Source of the DNA: Nothopassalora personata
Lineage: Eukaryota > Ascomycota > Dothideomycetes > Mycosphaerellales > Mycosphaerellaceae
Reading direction: 5' to 3'
Length of the DNA stretch: 64,000 nt
Assembly: GCA_033816765.1 (NCBI GenBank)
Contig: CM066294.1
Span: forward strand, 62,001-126,000
The position numbers and the translations under genes were made by a program. This document shows, piece by piece, positions 47,341-59,149 of the stretch. Under the pieces are notes generated by a model, which searched no databases, was not told the DNA's origin, and was given only the letters and a program-made list of their open reading frames with translations. Position 1 is the first letter of the stretch, and each line of letters starts with the position of its first letter.

Positions 47341-47949
47341 CTAGAGTTGATGATATTAGTTTGAAAGCTTTATAATATAGTAAAGGAAACTCTTTTAATC
47401 TATATAAGGCCTATGAGTTTATAAGCTTTATATAGCTACTTAGCGAACTGCTCTTAGCTATAAAGTGGATATAGACTAATATTCTTAGTAGTTACTATCT
47501 TAGTTACAATCCTAAGATAGTAGAATACTAGAACTCTTATCTATGACGCTATAAATAACTCGACTATAGCCGTAATAGGCTAGGGCCGGACTAGTGGCTC
47601 CTAAAACAATTAGAACGTACTGGTTTCTAACTATATTGAAATCTAGAACGCTCTATACAGTCTAGAAGTCGAGTTATAGAATTAAATAGAGTGTTCTAGC
47701 TATAACTTCTTACGAATCTCCTTCTAAGAATATATACGCCTACGTATGCCCACGTAATAGATAGATTACGTGGCGTAGAAGGTTCTAGGAGTCTATAATT
47801 GAATCTAAATAAGAGTAGAATTAGTCCTCTAGATAGGTAGAAGTAACGAAGCAAGTTCTACTACTCTTACTACTATACCTACTACTCTTTTACCTCTTAT
47901 ACCTACTATTTACTACGACTATCCTAAGGCTAACTTCCGCTCTATACCT

Positions 47950-50433
47950 ACCTTTTAATAGGGCCTTAACAAGTTTCAGTCCGTATCTATTACGGCCAAT
48001 GCTAGTAGGCGGCTAAAGATATAGAGTATATAGTAGATCTAAGTTTAAGAAGATATTAACTATATTAAAATACTTAGCTTTAAGATTAAAGCTAGTAGCT
48101 ATAGTATAGTAGAGGCGAAACATACTTACTAGTAGTATAGAAGTGTATGTATCTAAATAGGTACCTTATAGATTACCTCATACGCATAACCGTGCTTTAT
48201 AGCTCTTTAGTATACTATACTTATCTAGCTTATATTTATAGACCGACTTCAGAGGTAGTAGTAGTTATAGATCCTTATCTTTAGTATTATTCTCTATCCC
48301 TTACTTATTTACCTGTTTAAAGGTGCTAGTAGAAAGTTCTTTATTAAGTTCCTTAGCTATAGTATCTCGCTATTATTAACCGTATAGATGCTTAAGCACG
48401 GCTCGAAGGTTCGTAGGTTTAGGAGGGAGTCTATCTCGATACTTAGAAGTAGTAGTAGGAAGTAGTTTACGATTAGGTCCTTAATAGATACCCTTTATCT
48501 AGCTAAGAATAATAGTAGTAACTATAATGTAATATAGGAGATAGTAGAAGTAGGTAGTACATAGCCTCTTACTATAATCCATAACTACTAAATTGTTAGG
48601 TGGATCTAAGGTAGATAGATAGATCTAAAGGAAACATTAGTAGAGAGACATTACTTAATGACTCCGGCGTTACGAAAGTAAATAGATAGGACTCTATATT
48701 ATCCTTTAGCTCTTTATAATCTCTACTATAAGAGCGTCTATTATCTACTACTATAGTATATAGATATATTACTACTTAGAAGGACACACTATATTATTAG
48801 AGTTCTCTACGCTCTTATTAGGTAATAAGTTCTTAGTAGATTCAACCTAATTCCTTAAAGTCCAAGCGGTTATAGTAGCTTTTATTGTTAACTAATTAAA
48901 TAGCTCAAATCTACTATTAACTTTAGGTTAGTAATTGAATTAAGCTAGGTCTCTATATTAAGGCTCGTATCGCTTATACCTAAGGAGTAGTTGTTAACTA
49001 AGGCGTAGTAGTAAGAATTTCAATAGGTAGGCTATATCTAGTCTTCTACCTAGTTACGAGGGTTTAGGTGTGTAGGCTACTAAGGCTATTATTACTACTA
49101 AGCCAATTCTTCCATCTCCTTAGGCTATGTTATATTTTACTTAACATAATAAGCTACATTTAGGTCGTAGTATTATTTAGGCTCTTTAGTCGGCTCTACT
49201 ATACTATCTATTCTATAGCCGTAGTATACCCTACTATTTATGTAGATAGGTTATAGAACGTAGTCTTATTAAAGAGTACGTCCTTTACCCGTATAATTCT
49301 ATCCTTAGATAGATCCTATATACAATAGATATTAGTAGAGTTGTATCTAACTAGATATCTAATGAGAGTCGCTCTTTAAGTTTCTTAGTCTTACTTAATC
49401 AATCTAGTCTATTAATATAGACATATACTAAGTACCTATATACTACTATATACCTAACGTTTAGTACACAGCCTATTACTAACTTAAAAGGAGTCTTCTA
49501 TCTCTTTAACTAGCTTAGTCATCTCTAAAGGATGTAGTATGCTACTGCTATACACTCTAGCTATACCTTCTTAGGTAGATTAGTATAGATCCGCATTATA
49601 CGTGCTATTGTAATAATAAGGGTACTACCTCTTTCTACTAGTTCCTACTATAGACTATAATCTATAGTAGGTTGCTAAGTAATGTTATTGCTATCTATAA
49701 CTAAGTAAAAGGTCGTGCTAATAGCTAATTCACTAACGCTATAGAAATAACTAAACTTAAGCCCTATAAAGTTAATAAAGCTTAATAGGCTATTAAAGTG
49801 AGACGAGACTAACTATTAGTCCTTATTCTTAGTAGTAAACTGGAAGTAGCTATAGGTATCTAGATTATAGAAGTAGACTAGATAGCGGTTGCTATTATAT
49901 TTAGGCTTAAATTTAGCTAGGTCTCTAGCTATATCCCTATAGAATATCGTTTATCTAAAAGGCTATACCCTATTATTCTAGCTAAACTATAAACCCTATA
50001 GTACGTAGTAACTAGGTTATTAGGACTATTCTTATTAACGATTACGCCCTTAACTCTAAGCAGTAGTTAGTTAATCTGCTTAGTGCTAATATAATTAAAG
50101 ATCTAATGCAATTCACGGCCTAAGAGCTTACGGTATTTAGTAGGGATCCTAAAAGATGTAGCTATACCTATAGTACCCCTAGTGCTACTTATAACTACTA
50201 TAATAGTACGGTTACTATTTAGCTAAATAGGCTTATAAGTAAGAATGTTACCCTTACTAAACGTATTAATGAAGTGTACTATACGGTACTCCTTAGTTAT
50301 CTTAGGTAGGATAAGCCTATTAGATAATAGCTATTAATAGACTATAGGTAGTTAAAGTAGTACAATTACCTTAAAGAAGGGATTATACTAGTAGGGTAAT
50401 ACAGGTCTATAAGCTTATAGTTATTATACTATA
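47950..50433 (-). pseudogene. Copia B integrase and RT 5' part
   Basis: Minus strand. An integrase core segment (YLVYFYNLDTYSYFQFTTKNKD) is at about 49835-49900 and the ELVERGSTL region at about 49615-49645. The RT start (LLPLKSVYKYKLDKY, KSYKARLCVRGN) is at about 48175-48270, and the FNIVNIFLN segment (family DIVNAFLN) is at about 48020-48060. The gypsy E insertion at 50434 cuts the protein upstream, and copia D cuts it downstream. Confidence 0.8.
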
Positions 50434-50704
50434 TGTAAGGGGCGGGCCCCTGTTTCTTAGCATAGGCTGCGCCTGTGCGTTCGGATTGCTTTCCGACACC
50501 TTTTCTTCGGACAGCGTGTAACTTCCCCTTTCTTCCATATCGAACTTATTACAAACTTCATAGAACTTTAGTATATACGTCGTTCACCCGTGACATTAAG
50601 TTCGATCCATTCGAATTAGCTAGGCACCTACCATTAAAGAGACGGGATACGTAATAACGTCGCCGGGTAGCGAGAACCCCGGGACTGGTGCCCCGAATAA
50701 AAAC

Positions 50705-51920
50705 TTCCAACTTATGCTACAGCAACTGTACTAGCGATAGGAAGAGATGTAAGCCGAGTTAATTGCAACGCGCGCCGCTTTAAAAGAATCGGAAGACGCT
50801 CGACGTTAGTTAACACCTGCAGTCTCGCTACTAGTTTATAACGAGACGACTACTAGTGACCTAATGAGATAGCTACTATAGACGCTAAACGCCGCCGCGC
50901 CCTCGCCGCGCACCGGAGAAGAACCGTCGGGTCCTAGAGGTTAGAACCCCCCTTCCTAGGACGGTAAGGTAGAGACATTCCGCGATTACTTCTTAAGGTT
51001 AAAGAGCTCTTTTAGGGTGCGATCCGCCCTAAAACCGACGCTCTCTAAGGAGTATTACTAGGACGCGATTAACGACACCTTACTAGCGAGAGAGCGTACT
51101 AGGATGCGGCACTTCTAGGACAAGGGAGATAGCGAACTTAGGAAGGACCCCGTTGCTTTCTTTACGCAACTCGAGAAAGTTTTCGGTAATAGCAACGAGC
51201 GCGCTAAGGCCCTAGAGTAGCTCACTAAGATTAAGCATACGAACGGTTAACCTTAGTACGATCACTAGATGAAATTCGACGGACTCCTACTAAGCGCCGG
51301 CGGAGAGAACTAGAGCGACGACGCGAAGATTAGTTACTTACGCAACACCTTCTCGAACCCCGTTCGGATGTACACGGCGGCTATACTAAAGAACGAGGAC
51401 TACTACGAGTTTACGGGGGAGGTCGAACGGATCATGACTAACCTCGAGGACACGGACCAGTTCAAAATAGCCTACAAGAGGTGGAAGGACAATAATAAGG
51501 ACTCTAGTGCGACCGCCATAGTCACTACCCGTTCTTTTGCGAGAGCGGCTAGTAGCTAGGTTAATGCCGATAGTAACACTATCATAGCACTAACCCGGAC
51601 AAGCGAAGGCCGCTCTAGAAGTCGTAGAGATCGGAAGGAGGACAAAGGGAGGTAGAGAGTAAAATAGGTAGATACCGCGGAGAGGGATCGTAGGCGCTAA
51701 GAATAGCTCTGTTTCCGCTATAGAGCGAGCGGACATCGAGTGAAGGAATGCCCGTACGCCGTAGCAGTCAATCCCACTAGGATCAATGCGGCCTCGGTCG
51801 CGCCGATTCTAGAGGACGACGGATTTAAGTCGGGTCCCGAAGAGATAGGAAAAGACTAGCTCCTAGTCGAAAGCTAGAACTAGGAGATAAAGAAGCACTA
51901 GTAAAGGGGTAGAACGTAGT
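50705..51920 (+). pseudogene. Gypsy E gag remnant
   Basis: Plus-strand gag with a typical capsid segment (DPVAFFTQLEKVFGN at about 51147-51190, and the open stretch 51368-51559 with EFTGEVERIM). It ends in a zinc knuckle (CFRYRASGHRVKECP at about 51710-51754) in which one of the usual cysteines is tyrosine. Several TAG codons interrupt it. Confidence 0.88.
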
Positions 51921-51929
51921 TAAGAGTTC

Positions 51930-54900
51930 TATAAATGGGAATCTTATATATACTAACGTACTCCTAAACGAAAGTTACGGAACGTTTACCCTTATCGATG
52001 AAGGATATATGTGCTACGCTATAATTAACGGAGACTTGGCGAAAGTCCTCGGTCTTACGTATGTTAGTAACGAGAGCCGTAGGGCTATAGGGTTTACGAA
52101 GACGATACGGAACTCGATCGAAGGAGTAGTCGCCTTCCGCATAGAAATTGCCGGGATCCACTAGGTGGTTTATACTTATGTCGTGTCTAATCTAGACTTC
52201 CCTATAATCCTAGGGAACCCGTAGAAGGCGCACAATTAGATCCGGACCGCGCCTAAAAAGCGCCGGTACTACTATAGCTTAGTAAAGAAATGGGTACCCG
52301 AAGGGCGCAACTACGAAGAATACGAGTCGGGTAAGCGTTTCGCTACGATTGCCGCGGCAACCGTGGAAGATATTAAGAAAGCCCTTAGTAAAAAGGAGCC
52401 GCCTACGCGAGAGGAACTTAAGAAGGGCTTACCTCTAGAACTTTAGGATATACTACCGTTGTTTTCTACTAGGAAAGTAGATAAACTAGCTCTACACCGC
52501 GGCGACCTTAACTATAAGATCGAAATACGGACGAAAGCCGACGGAAGCCTAGAACCATTGCCCTAGGGACCGCTCTACAGCATGTCGAAAGACGAGCTAC
52601 TTGTCCTCCGGAAGTCGCTAACGGAGCTATAGCGCAAGGGTTACATTCGCCCTTCCATCTTAGAAGCGGCGGCTCCCGTCCTATTCGTAAAGAAGCCCGG
52701 GGGAGGACTTAGGTTCTACTGCGATTATAGAGCACTAAACTCGACTACTAAGCAGGACCGTTACCCGCTTCCATTAATCCCGGAAACCATTCGGAACCTA
52801 ACGGGCGCTAGATGGATTACAAAGGTTAACGTTATTACCGCATTCTATCACCTCCGGATAGCTCGAGGTAAAGAGTATAAGACGGCTTTTCGAACTAGAT
52901 TTGGTCTATGGGAATGGCTAGTATGCCCGTTCGGTTTGTCCGGGGCCCCCGTAATATTCTAGCGGTACATTAACAGTTTGTTACGGGACTACCTAGACGA
53001 CTTCGCCTCGGCCTACGCTAACGACGTCGTCATTTACTCCGACGGAACGAAAGAGGACCATTTCTAGAAGGTTCGCATCGTGCTCTAGAAGCTTTAGGAC
53101 GGAGGCCTTTTCCTAGATCTAGGGAAGTGTAAGTTCGTATAGAAGAAGGTTAAGTACCTTAGGTTCATCGTACATGCCGACGGGATAGGAGTAGGACCCG
53201 ACCCCGAAAAGGTGGCAGTAGTAAAGGACTAGAAGGCACTAGTTACCTAGAAGGAAGTGCGGCGGTTCTTAGGCTTCGCGAACTACTACCGAATATTTAT
53301 TCCAAACTATTTAAAGCTCGCCGAGCCCTTAACGTCGCTAACCGGCGAGAACAAGGTGTTTTCCTAGGGAGATCGTTAGGCTAATGCGTTTAAGACCCTA
53401 AAGGATAAGTACTACAAAGCACCAGTTTTAGCCTACTAGAACCCGGAGCTCCCTACGTTTTTAGAGACGGACTACAGCGGCTTTGCGCTTAGAGGCGCCC
53501 TCCTATAAGAAAAGGACGGAGTCGTGAAACTAGTAGGATTCTACTCGAAGAAGCTTAACAAGGCTAAGATTAACTACGACATTTACGATAAGGAGATGCT
53601 CGCGGTAGTGTCCTGTCTTAAGGAATAGGCTCCCGAGTTAAAAACATGTAGGCCCTTTATAATCTAGACGGACCATAAGAACCTAGAATACTTTATAACG
53701 AAGAGACAGCTTTCCGAACGGCAGATCCGGTAGGTTAAGGAAGTTACAAAATTCCAGTTTTTACTAGTGTATAGGCCGGGCACCGAGGCGATTGTGCCGG
53801 ACGCCCTTTCTCGAAGGGAGTAGGACACACTTAGGTAGGACGACAAGTTATTACGGTATCGCAGGTTTCTTAAACCGGACATCGTAAAGAATTGGCCGGG
53901 CTCGAAGGTAGTAGACGTTAGCTCGACTATAAAGGTTTCGTTAGTACGAATCTTAGCCACGCAGTTTGAAGAACTATCCGCTATAGAAGAGGCGGATTTA
54001 CCGGGCGCACTATAGGGACCCTTCTAAGACTAGGAGCTAAACGACCTCTAGGAAAGAACTATCGAGAAGGACAGCACGTTCTAAGCGGTACACCGCGCGA
54101 TTAAGGCAGGAGCGCGTTCACTTCCTAGCGAGGTGAAACTTAAGGTGTAAGTAGGTAACTATAGCATCGACCGTAACGGGTATCTTCGCTACCGCGGTAG
54201 GATTTAGGTGCCTAGAACTCCTAGTTCTACGGAGTCCGACTATAAGGAGGCGGACACAGCGATTCTATAGAACGACACCCTTCGAACTAAGCTAATCCAA
54301 TCCGTACACGATTCACCGGTGTACGGCCACCCTAGCCGGGACTCTACAGCATCGATACTAAGTCGTAACTTCTACTAGCCCCTACAGTCTAAGCACGTGA
54401 GGCAGTTCTTAAGGAACTGTAACTACTGCGGTAGGAATAAGGTGTGGAGAGAACAAAAACACGGCCTCCTACAACCCTTACCGGTCCCCGACCGATTCTT
54501 CTAGGAGATCTCGATAGATTTTATAACGGACATGCCCGAGTCGTAAGGGAACACTTGCCTCTAGGTAATTAAGGATCGACTAAGCAAGACCGTCGTTTTA
54601 GAAGCGATGCCTACCATAAAAGCCGAGGACTGCGCTAAAAGGTTCTTAGACTGCTAGGTAAGATACTACGGCCTCCCTTAAGCTATTACGAGTAACCGGG
54701 GTACTAACTAGACGAGTACCTTCTAGAGGACCTTCTGTCGTTTAACCGGTATAAAATAGAGGCTTAGCTCCGCCTACCACCTATAAACCGACGGAGGCCC
54801 GGAACGGTTAAACTAGGAAGTCTAGGCTTACCTTTGCAACTACATTAACTATAAGCAGTCCGACTAGAAACGCTAGCTCCCCACGGCGTAACTTACTCTA

Positions 54901-55600
54901 AACGCGCGGTATTAGGCTAGGCTAGGAATAAGCCCCTTCTTCGCGGTACACGGATACGAGGCACTATTACCCGTTTAGTTATAACCGGATCTAGAGACCT
55001 CTTAGTTAGACGCCGCGCAACGGGCAACGCTATTCGTAGAAAGGATGCAAAAGATCACGGACCTGTGTTAGGCGAGCATAGCGGAAGCCGCCTAAAAACA
55101 GGAGGACTACGCTAACCGGGACAGGAAGCCCGTACTAATCTATCGGGTAGGCGACAAAGTTTAGCTAGATCTACGCAACTATGTTACTATACGACTAAAG
55201 AAGAGCCTCGACTATAGACACGCGAAGTATACGGTAGTAGAAGTGATCTTACCGTTGTCTATACGCTTATCTAGGATCCCCGACGGGATCCACCCGGTCT
55301 TCTATCCTAACTTACTACGACCTGTAAGCTAAGACCCCTTACCTAGACAGGAGATCGATAATAAACAGCCGGACCCTATCATAATTGAGTCTCACGAAGA
55401 GTGGCAGGTAGAAGAGATCCTTTACGCTAGAACTAAGGTTAGAGGTAGAGGCCGAGTGCGCAAAGTCCTAGTAAAATGGACCGGATACTATAAGCCTACA
55501 TAGGAACCATTAGGGTACCTCGCGGACACAGTAGCCGCGGATAACTTCGAGAGGAGATATAGTAACCTAATAACGCATAACGGACCGAAGGAGGCATAGG
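51930..55600 (+). pseudogene. Gypsy E pol remnant
   Basis: The protease (TLIDEGY in place of D-S/T-G) is at about 51990-52010. The RT is at about 52480-53030, with [17 protein letters not shown] and PFGLSGAP. Its active site reads YAND at 53014-53025 where the family has YADD. RNase H is at about 53460-53700 (TDYSGFALRGALL, KINYDIYDKEMLAVV). The integrase is at about 54300-55300 with an HHCC relic (VHDSPVYGHPS, CNYC) and SIDFITDMP. The chromodomain (VLVKWTGYYKPT) is at about 55467-55503. Long stretches have no frameshift, so decay is by point mutation only. Confidence 0.93.
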
Positions 55601-55609
55601 ATACGAATA

Positions 55610-56992
55610 GAAGGGGGAGAAGGCGAAAAGGTAAGGATTACTAGGGATTTAGCGTAGAGACATACGTTTAGGAAAAGGTAGGCGTTCTTTTAGGTTAGGG
55701 AGTCTTTTTAGGAGATAGAGAGAAGTGAGAAGGTATAGGTAAGTTTAAGAGCGTTTCATTTTAGCGGCGTCCGCCGTAAAAGTAGCGGAGCCCGATCCCT
55801 TTCGAGATAACTGCATACTGTAATGGCCCGGTCGCGGCCCGCGCGAAAGACGAGGGTGCCCGACGGCTAGTTAGTAGAGGCTAAGGCCTAACGCACGCGG
55901 CGCTAGCCTAGCTAGAGGTCGCGTGGGGCGCCCCCGGGACTAAGAGGTCGGTTAGCGATGGTTTTATGACGGGGCCCGTAGTACATACGTCTGCCTAAAG
56001 CGCGTATAAAGAGGCGGAGGCCGTGGAAACTCACCGGGAGAGCATGCTAGCACGCTGGAGAGGCTTTAAGGCCTTCTAGGCTTTAAGGACGGCGCGGAGC
56101 TTAGTACGAGGGTCGTCGCTAAAAGACCGTTAGCCGGTGGAAAAGTAGCGGAGGACGCTAGGGAGGATGCTTACGCGCGGTTCTAGTTAGTGGCGCGGGT
56201 CTACTTAGCATAGGCGGCGTGGGCGAGCTCCGGCCTAAAACGCGCGGTTAGCGATGATTTTCCTTCGCGGTCCGCGCGGTACATACATGTCCTCGCAATG
56301 CTTACGATTAGTATTGCAGGCCTAGTAGGCGCGCGCGGTTGCGCCCTAACGATAATTAGCGGACCCCGACAAGAATGGGACGAGGACCGGTACTTACATG
56401 CTAGGAGACGTAGTCTACGCTAGTAGAGGCGTAGGGGACATAGTGGATGCGGCGTTAGGACATTTTGTACTAGGCTCCGGTTAGAATGTTTCGGTCTCCG
56501 TGGGAATTCATTCGGACTTACTTAATAGTGTTGATAGGAGATGTGGTGGTAGTAGTTTCTGTTCACGGCATACTATTAGTATCTGTCGGAACCCGTAGGG
56601 AAAATGTCGTCTCCCTAAGCGATAGGCATAAGATACGCGAATATACCCCTAAGGCTAGAGACGCTTAGGTAGGGGGAGGGGGAGGGGCGACTTACGCGTG
56701 CGGTGGGTAATAAGGAAAAGAAAGAAAAGAAAGAAGAGAACGAGAACCTAAAGATATGTTCTAGGCTCCTATTGTTCACATGTAACAATAGCTATTGTTA
56801 CTTAATGGACAATAGTAAACCTTATACTCACCTAGGTAACAATACTTCATCTCGGCGTCGGCGGGGCTAGACAATAAGGAAGAGAAGCTTGGGCACTTCC
56901 TATTGCGAGCCTAACGAGAACACCTGGGACAATGGGCTCTAGGGCGGAGCTATAACTAGGGGCGGCGGAGGAGGAAGGGGGGGGGGGGGTAG
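55610..56992 (+). other. Long 3' non-coding region of gypsy E
   Basis: GC-rich, with no convincing frame on either strand (the 60-codon frame at 56486-56668 is unsupported). It has an imperfect direct repeat of about 45 bases (ggttagcgatg...gtacatac) at 55950-55993 and 56246-56292, and a perfect 20-bp palindrome at 56782-56801 among repeated acaat words. It ends in the polypurine tract. Confidence 0.55.
56782..56801. repeat. Perfect 20-bp palindrome
   Basis: GTAACAATAGCTATTGTTAC is its own reverse complement with no spacer. Related words (ggacaatag, ggtaacaatac, gacaataag, gggacaatggg) recur over the next 150 bases. It could be a protein-binding site or fold in RNA; this is unproven. Confidence 0.85.
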
Positions 56993-57159
56993 TGTAAGGG
57001 GCGGGCCCCTGTTTCTTAGCATAGGCTACGCCTGTGCGTTCGGATTGCTTTCCGACACCTTTTCTTCGGACAGCGTGTAACTTCCCCTTTCTTCTATATC
57101 GAACTTATTACAAACTTCACAGAACTTTAGTATATACGTCGTTCACCCGTAACACTATA

Positions 57160-58894
57160 TACTATTAGTATAGCTATACTACTAGAGTCTAGCTAATTGT
57201 ATATACGTATATACGATAATATTTACATAAAACCTAGGGTAGTAAGTAACATCGAATAGAGTAAATAGATATCCTAATATAGTTATGCTAACGCACCCTA
57301 ACGCTATATTTTAATAAGTATTTATACTAGCTTAGATATATAAGGTACCAAGTTGCTTAGTAATAAACTCTATACCTTACTAGTTATAATAGTTAATTAT
57401 ATACGTATCTAAGTAGTTGTTATATACCTAGCAATCCCTAAAGTTAAAGCCTAAGTTACTAATTAAGCTTAAGAGGACTATAAGACTAGTAAATCGTTTA
57501 GTATTTAAGAATAAGGAAGATCCTCTACTATCTACAATTGCTTAGTTTCGTTCTCTATTAGTACGACTGTTACAATTTAATACACTAATAAGTCGTTTAC
57601 TATAATACTTAAGTAGTAGTTAATAAAGTTCTTAAAGTACTTCTTCTACTACTTAGTACGCTAATCCTTTAGTAGACGCTTACTTAGATTTATTACATTG
57701 TATAAGAGTATACTAGTATAGTAATTACCCTTTAGCTTACCTATAATCTTTTAGTAGCTAATTAGTCTACTACTATTTAGTCTATCCTTAGTGTTATTAT
57801 AGGGTCTATTACCCTTTGTACCGCAGCTATTACTACGGTTATATTTACCCCTTTAGTAAGTTTTATATTACCTACCCTCTTGTTACTTAGTAGATTCTAC
57901 TAGTTCTACTATTTCTACCTTAGTAGAGGTCACTCCGTTTATTAGCGAATGTAGCTAAGGTAGATTAGTACAGTAGTACGGTATTACGTATCTACTTAAG
58001 ATATTACTTAGTAAGCTTACTAAGTAATAAGCGCTCCTAGTTACGCTTCTACTTATTATATAGAGAGGCTCCGAAGCTTAGTACCTACTTCTATATAGCG
58101 AGGAGGAAGTGCCTACTAATATTGTTTTATTTAGTATAGTTATGATTCAGTATCTTACCCTATAATACTAGCTAATCTAAATACTAATGACTATCCTTCG
58201 GGCCTAGCTCTTTTAAAGCCTAGATAATTTAAGTGTAAGTAAACTCTTCCGTAGCATATTGTCTAGTCTATACTATCCCTTTAGTACTAAGCACTTAGTT
58301 CTAAGTGTAGGTTTACTATACATAAGCTCTTAGCCTAGCTTAGTTATAATCCTAATTAGGTAGGTAACTACCTTAGCCCTTATATTAGTAAAGATGTTAT
58401 ATTAGTAAAGATGTTATACGTCCGCTATCTACTATCTACAATCTACATCTAATAGGTATAGCTTAATAAAATCTCTATCTATAGCCGTAGCATCTAGTAC
58501 GTTATATACTATCCGTATCTCCTTAAAGGATAGGTGTCCTAGTTCTATTAGTTTAGTAACCGTTAGTTAATAAGGGTCTATATATTTCTATACATTTAGA
58601 GACTTAGTGAAGAGCTCTAACTAACGATTATATTTGTCCTATTAGTTATAACTCTTAAGGATAGTAGTACTTACTAGTAGTACTCTAGATGTATTGGTAC
58701 TAGCTATATTCAGATTAAATAGGCTCTCTAGTAGAAATTTCCGCGTAGGTCTACTAGGGTAGTGTACTACACTAGGGTATATAGTAGATAGGATAAGGTA
58801 TAATCCTATTAGTTTACTTTATAACAATATAAGATCTAAAAGAGTCCAATTAAATATACGTAGCGAATTAGTAAGTACTTATCGGGCTTATAAC
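57160..58894 (-). pseudogene. Copia B gag region
   Basis: This is the minus-strand continuation of B upstream of the gypsy E insertion, next to the 5' LTR at 58895-59144. A cysteine/tyrosine segment (RGKYNRSNSCGTKGN) at about 57820-57865 may be the zinc-knuckle relic. Identity as gag rests mostly on position; frames are broken by TAG. Confidence 0.55.
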
Positions 58895-59149
58895 TATTGT
58901 GTTATAGGTATTAATTAGTAAGCTAATTGTTTAGTTAAATGATTTACTTACTTAGGCTTATATATTAGTTAATTAAAGAACTAGTTTAAAGTAGACTATA
59001 TATTACATGTGTCTATCTAAGACTATATATACTTAAAAAGAACAAGTGTAAGTGAATGACTAATCTAGTCACGTGACTGCTTAGTAGGAAATGGATCTTA
59101 AGTTCTAAGCCTAATTAAAAGCCTAATTGTACTAGATTATGATAGAGCT

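Larger units (their letters stand above)
44440..47900 (+). mobile_element. Partial copia element D inserted in B
   Basis: A plus-strand copia gag, protease and integrase are present from 44603 to about 47338, but no reverse transcriptase or RNase H follows. A TATA-like tctctataaaaagg at about 44481-44494 upstream fits an LTR promoter. I could not define LTRs or a target duplication, so the limits are approximate. The element separates the two halves of the B reverse transcriptase. The 47340-47900 stretch is unclassified and may be its 3' end. Confidence 0.6.
50429..57159 (+). mobile_element. Complete Ty3/gypsy (chromovirus) retrotransposon E, youngest insertion
   Basis: The LTRs are 50434-50595 and 56993-57154, each 162 bp, TGTAAGGGGCGGGCCCC...CACCCGTRACA. 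Target duplication CTATA is perfect (50429-50433 and 57155-57159). A polypurine tract of A/G ending in 13 G lies at about 56967-56989. The two LTRs differ at only four sites, all C/T or G/A. Internal length is 6.4 kb with gag, protease, RT, RNase H, integrase and chromodomain on the plus strand, then an unusually long GC-rich 3' region of about 1.35 kb. TAG stops show that the internal part was RIPed although the LTRs hardly were. Confidence 0.97.
42865..59149 (-). mobile_element. Ty1/copia retrotransposon B, nested in A
   Basis: The LTRs are 58895-59144 (250 bp) and 42870-43286 (250 bp after removing a 162-bp solo LTR and its 5-bp duplication). They begin TATTRYGTTATAGG and end ACA or ATA. 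The perfect target duplication GAGCT is at 42865-42869 and 59145-59149. Joining the sequence across it restores the copia A protease frame, so B inserted in A. B runs on the minus strand with gag on the right. It was later hit by a solo gypsy LTR, partial copia D (in RT) and gypsy E (between gag and the protease/integrase region). Confidence 0.93.
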
